A stretch of 14,380 nt of DNA, taken from NCBI GenBank assembly GCA_036522155.1, contig DATDGI010000453.1, positions 1-14,380 of the forward strand. The letters run 5' to 3'. The notes below the pieces were generated by a model. The model searched no databases. It was given only the letters and a program-made list of their open reading frames with translations, and was not told the DNA's origin. Below, piece by piece: positions 5,900-11,195 of this stretch (the first letter of the stretch is position 1; each line of letters begins with the position of its first letter). Both the position numbers and the translations under genes were made by a program. The stretch is from UBA9676 sp036522155 (GTDB lineage Bacteria; Actinomycetota; Actinomycetes; Streptosporangiales; Streptosporangiaceae).

Positions 5900-7146
5900 G
5901 CAGCCGCCTCCGCCGCGGTCGGCAGGGTGGCCTCGACGACGAAACCGCCGCCGTGAGCGGAGCCGGTGCGTAGCTCACCGCCAACAGCAGCAGCGCGCTC
6001 GCGCATGCCGACCAGCCCGTGGCCACCGGACGGCGGCGTGGCGGACGGCGGCGTGGCAGTGGCGGGGGAAGGGGAGGTGGGCGGGGGGCCGGGCCCATTG
6101 TCACGGACGCGTAGCCGCAGGGCGCCCGCGGTGTACTGCAACTCCACGTCCACGGCCGCGCCCTCCGCGTGCCGCCGGGCATTGGTGAGCGCCTCCTGCA
6201 CGATGCGGTAGGCGGCGAGCTCGACGCCGGGGTCGAGGGCGGCCGTGTGCCCGCGGACGATGAGGCGGATGCCCGACCCCGAGGCGTCCCGTGCCTCGTC
6301 GAGCAGCTCGTTGAGCTGCTGCAGGCCGGGCTGGGGCAGCCGGTCTGCACCCTGCCGGCCTGGGATGGCGTCCCGGGTGTCCTCGCGCAGCACACCCAGC
6401 AGCCGCCGCATCTCGGTCAGCGCCGCCCGGGCGGTGTCGCCGATCGCCGACAGCCGCTGCGCCCCGGCCGCGGGCATCCCGGCGGTGGTCAGCCGCGCGG
6501 TCTCCGCCTGCACGGCGATCATGGAAATGTGGTGGGCCACGACGTCGTGCAGTTCGCGGGAGACCCGGGCGCGCTCCCCGCGTGCCGTGTGCTCGACGAG
6601 GGTGCCTGCGATGACCTCCCGGGCGGCGTTGTGCTCGGCGGCCTCGCTGCGGGCCCGCCGGGCGGCCCCGGCCCACGCGGCCGCCGGGCCCAGCGCGGCC
6701 AGCAGCACGGTGAGGGTCCTGGCCTGAAGGCCCGTGGGACCAGCTAGCGCCAGTACGAGGAACGGCAGCGCGAGGCACGCGGCCAGCAGCTGTGAGCCGC
6801 TGCGACCCAGCCGGTACAGGGCAGCCAGCTCGGCGATCAGGCCGGCCACGGTCAGCGCGTGGAAGGCCGAGAGGGACAGCACGCACGCGGCGGTAACGGC
6901 CACGGCAGCTGCTGCCGGGTATGGCCACAGCAGCCCAAGCGGCAGCGCAGTGAACAGCGCGAGCAGCACGAAGGCGACCTGCAGCTCCTCGCCTTCGAGG
7001 CTGCTGTTGATCGCGGGCTGCGCGATCGCCTGGGCGGCGGCGAGCACCGCAAGCAGCGCTGCGGCCACGGCGGGCGCGTGCGGGGCCATGGCGATCCGCC
7101 GCAGCGTTTCGGCCTGTCCGCCGCGCCAGCTATCCGCTCGGTCCAC
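5896..7146 (-). CDS. DesK/NarL-type sensor histidine kinase, right copy
   Basis: Paralogue of the left kinase. I chose the GTG at 7146 (416 residues) because GAGGA lies 10 nt before it and the length then matches the 415-residue left copy; a GTG at 7188 would add 14 residues but has no ribosome site and would put a perfect palindrome inside the gene. An N-terminal region with several hydrophobic segments is followed by SRELHDVVAHH with phospho-acceptor His 200, N-box EALTNARRH (Asn 322), DNGPG (349-353) and GGHGLVGMRER (374-384). Between DNGPG and GGHG the ATP-lid is lengthened by a Pro/Ser/Thr/Ala-rich stretch that contains a DNA tandem repeat. It should act on the regulator that overlaps its stop. 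The start choice is the main doubt. Confidence 0.9.
   Translation of the reverse strand: MDRADSWRGGQAETLRRIAMAPHAPAVAAALLAVLAAAQAIAQPAINSSLEGEELQVAFVLLALFTALPLGLLWPYPAAAAVAVTAACVLSLSAFHALTVAGLIAELAALYRLGRSGSQLLAACLALPFLVLALAGPTGLQARTLTVLLAALGPAAAWAGAARRARSEAAEHNAAREVIAGTLVEHTARGERARVSRELHDVVAHHISMIAVQAETARLTTAGMPAAGAQRLSAIGDTARAALTEMRRLLGVLREDTRDAIPGRQGADRLPQPGLQQLNELLDEARDASGSGIRLIVRGHTAALDPGVELAAYRIVQEALTNARRHAEGAAVDVELQYTAGALRLRVRDNGPGPPPTSPSPATATPPSATPPSGGHGLVGMRERAAAVGGELRTGSAHGGGFVVEATLPTAAEAAA
6028..6057. repeat. Exact 15-bp tandem duplication in the right kinase
   Basis: The unit GGACGGCGGCGTGGC occurs twice with no change. On the coding strand it gives ATPPS-ATPPS within the lid loop of the ATP-binding domain. 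The left kinase has a different filler there (ADHRADGNGHDGAG), so the loop tolerates length change. Probably recent slippage. Confidence 0.85.
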
Positions 7147-7158
7147 GTAGTCATTGTC

Positions 7159-7174
7159 CTCGCTGGCCAGCGAG
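7159..7174 (-). promoter_or_regulatory. Palindrome abutting the ribosome binding site of the right kinase
   Basis: CTCGCTGGCCAGCGAG is a perfect 16-bp palindrome. On the minus strand its last bases GAG begin the GAGGA that serves the GTG at 7146, and 12 nt separate palindrome and start codon. As RNA it gives a 6-bp stem with a GGCC loop that would cover part of the ribosome site. It corresponds in position to the palindrome at 3189..3202, and both contain CTGGCC and GGCCAG. Confidence 0.45.
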
Positions 7175-7213
7175 ATCGCGTCCCTCACGCGGGGGATGCG
7201 CCGGAGCCGGTGT

Positions 7214-7262
7214 CCCTCGTGCCAGCGACGGCGAAGACGGCTCGCCGGCGTGACGACGAGGG
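7214..7262. promoter_or_regulatory. Inverted repeat CCCTCGT / ACGAGGG framing the shared box
   Basis: A perfect 7-bp inverted repeat (7214-7220 and 7256-7262) separated by 35 bp. With one unpaired T it extends to GTG..CAC. It encloses the 24-bp box of the right ATPase promoter. It may be two half-sites of a regulator, but a matching pair was not found on the left side, so chance is possible. Confidence 0.3.
7233..7256 (+). promoter_or_regulatory. Conserved 24-bp box upstream of the right ATPase (candidate response-regulator site)
   Basis: GAAGACGG, four bases, CCGGCGTGACGA: the counterpart of the box at 3085..3108, differing at two positions and again exactly 33 bp from the ATG. The keeping of both sequence and spacing while flanking DNA has diverged argues for a protein-binding or promoter function. 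Confidence 0.55.
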
Positions 7263-7276
7263 CACCCCTGCTTGCC

Positions 7277-7282
7277 TACCGT
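7277..7282 (+). promoter_or_regulatory. -10 element of a leaderless promoter (right ATPase)
   Basis: TACCGT, then 7 nt (GACTGGC), then ATG at 7290. The left copy has TACCCT at the same place, and CCTACC is common to both. There is no purine-rich ribosome site between it and the ATG, which fits transcription starting at the start codon. Confidence 0.65.
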
Positions 7283-7289
7283 GACTGGC

Positions 7290-8258
7290 ATGGAAGCGAC
7301 TATCGAAGTCAGCGGCCTGCGCAAGCGGTTCGGGCCGACCGTCGCGCTGGACGGGATGACATTCTCCGTCCAGCCGGGGCAGGTCACCGGGTTTGTCGGT
7401 CCCAACGGGGCCGGCAAGTCCACCACGATGCGCGTGATCCTCGGCCTGGACGCCCCCGACGACGGCAGCGCGCTGATCGGCGGGCAGCGGTACCAGAGCC
7501 TGCGCCACCCGCTGAGCCACGTCGGCTCGCTGCTGGACGCCGCCGCCCTGCAGCCGAGCCGCACCGCTCGCAACCATCTGCTGTGGCTGGCCCACTCCCA
7601 GGGCCTGACCGCCCGGAGGGTCGATGCGGTGATCGAGCAGGCCGGCCTGGAGAAGGCGGCCCGGCGCAAGGCGGGCGGCTACTCCCTGGGCATGCGGCAG
7701 CGGCTGGGGATCGCCGCGGCCCTGCTCGGCGACCCGCCGGTGCTCATGTTCGACGAGCCGTTCAACGGCATGGACCCGGAGGGCATCGTGTGGATGCGCG
7801 GGTTCCTGCGATCGCTCGCCGGCGAAGGCCGCGCGGTGCTGGTGTCCAGCCACCTGATGGCCGAGCTGCAGGACTCCGCCGACCACCTGGTGGTGGTCGG
7901 CCGCGGCCAGGTCATCGCCGATACCACCGTGGCGGAGCTGATCACGGCCGCGTCCGGTGACCGGGTCTCGCTGCGCACCACCGCGCGGCCGGACGCCATG
8001 ACGGCGCTCGCGGACGCTGGCGCCACCATCGCCGCCACCGGCCGCGACACGCTCACCGTCTCCGGGCTGCCGGCCGAGCGCATCGTGGCCGTCCTGTCCG
8101 GCAGCGGGGTGCCGTTTTCGGAGGTCTCCGCGCACCGCGCGACGCTCGAGGAGGCCTACATGGAACTCACCCGCGACGCGGTCGAGTTCCGCGCCGTGCC
8201 AGGCGCGACGGCCGCAGGTTCGTCCCCCCGGGGGAGCAGCGAGGAGGTCGCGAAATGA
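7290..8258 (+). CDS. ABC transporter ATP-binding protein, right copy
   Basis: Cytoplasmic ATPase of 322 residues. The ATG at 7290 is preferred over a TTG at 7272 because it matches the paralogue's start (MEATIEV against METAIEV) and sits 7 bp after a -10 element. Motifs keep the same numbering as the left copy: Walker A GPNGAGKS (37-44), YSLGMRQ (131-137), Walker B VLMFDEP (151-157), SSHLM (His 188), and ATLEEAYMELT near the C-terminus. The tail is about 11 residues longer, rich in Ser, Gly and Ala. The stop overlaps permease 1 as ATGA. It is predicted to energise the two permeases downstream, in an export or self-protection transporter of the BcrA/LanF kind; the substrate is unknown. Confidence 0.95.
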   Translation: MEATIEVSGLRKRFGPTVALDGMTFSVQPGQVTGFVGPNGAGKSTTMRVILGLDAPDDGSALIGGQRYQSLRHPLSHVGSLLDAAALQPSRTARNHLLWLAHSQGLTARRVDAVIEQAGLEKAARRKAGGYSLGMRQRLGIAAALLGDPPVLMFDEPFNGMDPEGIVWMRGFLRSLAGEGRAVLVSSHLMAELQDSADHLVVVGRGQVIADTTVAELITAASGDRVSLRTTARPDAMTALADAGATIAATGRDTLTVSGLPAERIVAVLSGSGVPFSEVSAHRATLEEAYMELTRDAVEFRAVPGATAAGSSPRGSSEEVAK

Positions 8259-9886
8259 GCACGGGCACGATCACGCCGTACCGGTCCGGCCAGGAGCCCG
8301 GGCGCGACGACTTCCCGCACCTGCTGCGGGCCGAGTGGACCAAGTTCCGGACCGTGCGCGGCTGGCTGATCAGCCTGGTCGCCGCCGCGCTGCTGACCGC
8401 GCTGGCCGTGGTGGCCCTCGCGGGCGTCTCCAACGGGAGCCAGAACGCCGGAGCTCACCCGGCCGTTGCCATCGGCCCGGGCGGCGAGGCGGTCACCGAC
8501 GACTTCTACTTCGTCCACCAGCCGCTGGCCGGCAACGGAAGCATCACCGTCCGGGTCACCTCGCTGCACACCGAACTCCCGCTGACCACCCCGGCCCCGC
8601 ACATTGCCGTGCCCTGGGCCAAGGCCGGAATCATCATCAAGGCGAGCACCAGGCCGGGATCGGCTTATGCCGCGGTCATGGCCACCCCCGCCCACGGGGT
8701 GCGGATGCAGTACGACTACACCCACGACACGGCCGGCCTGCCCGGCAGCGTCTCCGCGGCGTCGCCGCGCTGGCTGCGGCTGACCCGATCCGGCGACACG
8801 ATCACCGGATATGACTCCGCCGACGGCAAGCACTGGGCCAAGATCGGCACGGCCAGCCTCGCCGGGCTACCACCCACCGTGCAGGCCGGGCTCTTGGTAA
8901 CCTCGCCGACCCTCCTGGTGCCGAATAACACCCTGTCCTGCCGCGGGGGATTCTGCTCGGCCGGCACGCCCGCCCAGACGTTCGCCCGCAACTCCTCCGA
9001 TGCCCCCGTTGCCACCCGGGCCACTGCCGCCTTCGACCACGTCAGCCTCCAGGGCCAGCAGACCGGCGGCGCCTGGCGCGGCGGCCAGATAGGCTTCCCG
9101 ACCGGCGTTGCGTTCATCTGCGGGCCCGGGCATTCCTGTCCGAGAACGCCGGCGGGCAGCTTCAAGAAATCCGGCGGCACGTTCACCCTGGCCGGAAGCG
9201 GCGACATCGCGCCGTACGTGACCGTCGCCGACCCGCTCGGGACCGTGCTCAAGGGCTCGCTCGTCGGCCTGCTCACAGTGATCGCCCTGGGGGCGCTGTT
9301 CATCACCGCCGAGTACCGGCGGGGCCTGATCCGCACCACGTTCGCGGCCAGCCCGCGACGGGGCCGGGTGCTAGCGGCCAAGGCCATCGTGATCGGGTCG
9401 GTCACGTTCGCCGCCGGGCTGGCCGGGGCCGCGGTCGCGCTCCCCATCGCCGAGCGGAAGCTGCGCTCAGGTGGGTGGGCGTCGTCGGTGTACCCGGTCT
9501 GGTCGCTCACCAGCTCCCGCGGGCTGCAGATCGTCGTGGGCACCGCGGGGCTGCTCGCGGTCGCCGCCATCCTCGCCCTGTCCGCCGGCGCCGTGCTGCG
9601 CCGCAGCGCCGGGGCCATCGCCGCCGTGGTCGTGCTGCTGATCGTCCCGCTGATCCTCGGCGCCGTCCTGCCCCAGGGACCCGCGGACTGGGTGCTGCGG
9701 CTCACCCCGGCCGCGGCGTTCGGGCTGCAGCAGGGCACACCGCACTACTCGCAGATGACCAGCGTCTGCCAGCCGATCAACAGCTGTTTTCCGCTGGCAC
9801 CGTGGGAAGGGTTTGGCGTGCTGTGCGTCTGGGCCGCGGCCGCCCTGGGGATCGCCGTGTTCCTGCTGCGCCGGAGGGATGCGTGA
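8255..9886 (+). CDS. ABC-2 permease 1 with a concanavalin A-like ectodomain, right copy
   Basis: Paralogue of the left permease 1, 543 residues, ATG overlapping the ATPase stop. HAEWTK is here RAEWTKFRTVRGW, then helix 1 (about 38-57), an extracytoplasmic region (about 58-333) and about five more helices. The DUF1349-like module shows DDFYFVHQPL, PWAKAGIII, SPRWLRLTRSGDTITGYD and AAFDHVSLQG. Unlike the left copy it has extra cysteines: Cys 229/234 (SCRGGFC), Cys 289/295 (CGPGHSC) and Cys 505/511 in the last outside loop, while the two Cys after helix 1 of the left copy are missing. The inserts fall in loops of the module and after it, where ligand contacts may differ. EYRRGLIRTTFAASPRRGRV is the family's cytoplasmic motif. 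The stop overlaps permease 2 as GTGA. Confidence 0.93.
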   Translation: MSTGTITPYRSGQEPGRDDFPHLLRAEWTKFRTVRGWLISLVAAALLTALAVVALAGVSNGSQNAGAHPAVAIGPGGEAVTDDFYFVHQPLAGNGSITVRVTSLHTELPLTTPAPHIAVPWAKAGIIIKASTRPGSAYAAVMATPAHGVRMQYDYTHDTAGLPGSVSAASPRWLRLTRSGDTITGYDSADGKHWAKIGTASLAGLPPTVQAGLLVTSPTLLVPNNTLSCRGGFCSAGTPAQTFARNSSDAPVATRATAAFDHVSLQGQQTGGAWRGGQIGFPTGVAFICGPGHSCPRTPAGSFKKSGGTFTLAGSGDIAPYVTVADPLGTVLKGSLVGLLTVIALGALFITAEYRRGLIRTTFAASPRRGRVLAAKAIVIGSVTFAAGLAGAAVALPIAERKLRSGGWASSVYPVWSLTSSRGLQIVVGTAGLLAVAAILALSAGAVLRRSAGAIAAVVVLLIVPLILGAVLPQGPADWVLRLTPAAAFGLQQGTPHYSQMTSVCQPINSCFPLAPWEGFGVLCVWAAAALGIAVFLLRRRDA

Positions 9887-10689
9887 ACGCGCTGCGTGCC
9901 GAGGGCACGACCCTGCGGGAGGCCCTGCATGCGGAGTGGACGAAGCTGCGCACGGTGCCGAGCACCGGGTGGCTGCTGCTTACCCTGATCGCGCTGACGG
10001 TCGGCGCGGGCGCCCTGGCGACCGCGGTGGTGAAGTGCCCGGCCTCGTGCGGCGAGGACACCACCAAGCTCAGCCTCACCGGCATCCTGCTCGGCCAGGC
10101 GGCCGTCGCCGTGCTGGCCGTGCTGGTCATGAGCGGCGAGTACAGCAACGGCATGATCCGGGTCACGCTCACCGCGGTGCCGCGGCGGGTCACCGCCCTG
10201 GCCGCGAAGGCGATCATCCTCACCGGCGTGGTGCTGGCCGCCGGGGCCGTCTCGGTGCTGGGGTCAGTGCTGGCCGGCCGGTTCATCCTGCCCGGCAACG
10301 GCTTCACCAAGGCGCACGGCTTCCTGGCGCTGTCGCTGGGCGACGGGCCGACGCTGCGCGCGGCGGCCGGCTCGGTCCTGTACCTGGCCCTGATCGCGCT
10401 GCTCAGCCTCGGCCTGGCCACCGCGCTGCGGGACTCCGGCGCGTCCATCGCGGTCATGCTCGGCCTGCTCTACATCGTGCCGGTCCTCAGCGACCTTGGC
10501 ACCCTGGACCCGGTCTGGGAACACCGCCTCCAGCGGTACGGGCCGATGCCCGCCGGGCTGGCCATCCAGGCCACCAGGAATCTCAGGAAACTGCCGATCG
10601 GGCCGTGGCCGGGCCTCGGCGTGCTCGCCGCCTGGGCCGCCGCCGCGCTGCTGGCCGGCGGCCTGTTGCTCCGGCTGCGTGACGCGTGA
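9883..10689 (+). CDS. ABC-2 family permease 2, right copy
   Basis: Complete second permease, 268 residues from the GTG that overlaps the permease 1 stop. HAEWTKLRTV (about 16-25) is followed by helix 1 (29-49), a small outside loop with Cys 52 and Cys 56 (CPASC), and about five further hydrophobic segments ending in GLLLRLRDA. EYSNGMIRVTLTAVPRRVT (87-105) is the same cytoplasmic motif as in permease 1. There is no ectodomain. The Cys pair is kept in the left copy (CPSGGC), so a disulphide in this loop is likely. Together with the ATPase and permease 1 it makes a three-gene transporter operon. The last gene converges on the small gene at 10704..11102 with only 14 bp between and no visible terminator. 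Confidence 0.92.
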   Translation: MNALRAEGTTLREALHAEWTKLRTVPSTGWLLLTLIALTVGAGALATAVVKCPASCGEDTTKLSLTGILLGQAAVAVLAVLVMSGEYSNGMIRVTLTAVPRRVTALAAKAIILTGVVLAAGAVSVLGSVLAGRFILPGNGFTKAHGFLALSLGDGPTLRAAAGSVLYLALIALLSLGLATALRDSGASIAVMLGLLYIVPVLSDLGTLDPVWEHRLQRYGPMPAGLAIQATRNLRKLPIGPWPGLGVLAAWAAAALLAGGLLLRLRDA

Positions 10690-10703
10690 CCGGGACGGCC
10701 GGG

Positions 10704-11102
10704 TCAGCAGTAGGCGGGCACCCGCAGCAGGCCGATGCGGCACAGGCTGGACTTGACCACCAGCTCGCGTGCGGCCGGGGGCTTGGCGACGTGGGAGATC
10801 CGCGGGCCAGGGAAGCCGAATGCGATGAGGGTCGCGCACGCCATGGCGCTCAGCGCGGCGGGCAGCAGCAGGACGAGCCGTATCCGCTTGGCGGGCCGGC
10901 CAGCGATCCGGCGGAACCACATGCGCAGGGGCAGGAACCGGTCGGCGATCGGACGGATCCGGACGTTCTCGAACCAGGGCATCGCCTCGCCCCGGCACAG
11001 CCGGCTGAAGATGCTGAACAGCGACTTAAGGTGCGGATCGGAACCGGCCAGCCTGCCCTCGATCTCCTCCAACGTCCGCTGCTGCCGAACTGGCAGGCCC
11101 AT
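10704..11102 (-). CDS. Small DUF3040-like membrane protein
   Basis: Protein of 132 residues whose start LPVRQQRTLEEIEGRLAGSD followed by PHLKSLFSIFSRL resembles the N-terminal signature of actinobacterial DUF3040 proteins (short helix with IE-x-x-L, then DP and an F-x-x-F-x-x-L). One clear membrane helix lies at about 73-97; DUF3040 proteins usually have two. The C-terminal 35 residues are basic with no known motif. The ATG at 11102 has GGGAGGA 4 nt upstream. A TAGCCT on the minus strand at 11152-11147 could be its -10 element. Function is unknown for the family. It is convergent to the module and probably not part of it. Confidence 0.7.
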   Translation of the reverse strand: MGLPVRQQRTLEEIEGRLAGSDPHLKSLFSIFSRLCRGEAMPWFENVRIRPIADRFLPLRMWFRRIAGRPAKRIRLVLLLPAALSAMACATLIAFGFPGPRISHVAKPPAARELVVKSSLCRIGLLRVPAYC

Positions 11103-11155
11103 CTCGTCCTCCCGGTACCCCTCATGCGCTCATCCCTGTCCGGCCAGGCTACCGG

Positions 11156-11184
11156 CGGGAACCCGGGCCTGCGCCCGGTTCCCG
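11156..11184 (-). terminator. Strong hairpin after the FUSC gene (probable terminator)
   Basis: Read on the minus strand, a 12-base arm CGGGAACCGGGC pairs with GCCCGGGTTCCCG across a GCAG loop, leaving one bulged G. It begins 12 bp after the FUSC stop. There is no T-run, which is common for GC-rich actinobacterial terminators, so termination is inferred from position and stem strength. Confidence 0.55.
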
Positions 11185-11195
11185 GTTACCCCGGG

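Larger units (their letters stand above)
1..10689. repeat. Mirror-image duplication of a five-gene transporter/two-component module
   Basis: Left arm 1..5128 and right arm 5198..10689 encode the same five protein families in mirrored order and orientation. Protein similarity runs through all five pairs, including the 4-bp overlaps between neighbouring genes and the promoter layout of the ATPases. DNA identity is broken everywhere by substitutions and small insertions, and the regulators and permeases differ in length, so the copies have evolved apart. The left end of the left arm is outside the window. Confidence 0.9.

Noticed and set aside
6852..7154. Alternative frame beginning MTTWTERIAGA that looks like the left kinase start (MAAGWTQRLASA), suggesting a frameshift
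   Set aside because: The in-frame stretch ETLRRIAMAPHAPAVA aligns better and without a break to WTQRLASAPHAVAIA, so the likeness is by chance.
7147..7188. Longer right kinase starting at GTG 7188
   Set aside because: No ribosome site, no matching residues in the left kinase, and the palindrome would be coding. Not fully excluded.
7272..7289. TTG start six codons before the right ATPase ATG
   Set aside because: The left paralogue starts at the matching ATG, the TTG has no ribosome site, and the -10 element would lie inside the gene.
1..10689. Assembly artefact producing a false palindrome
   Set aside because: The two arms differ throughout at DNA and protein level, with insertions and different start codons; an artefact would give near-identical arms.
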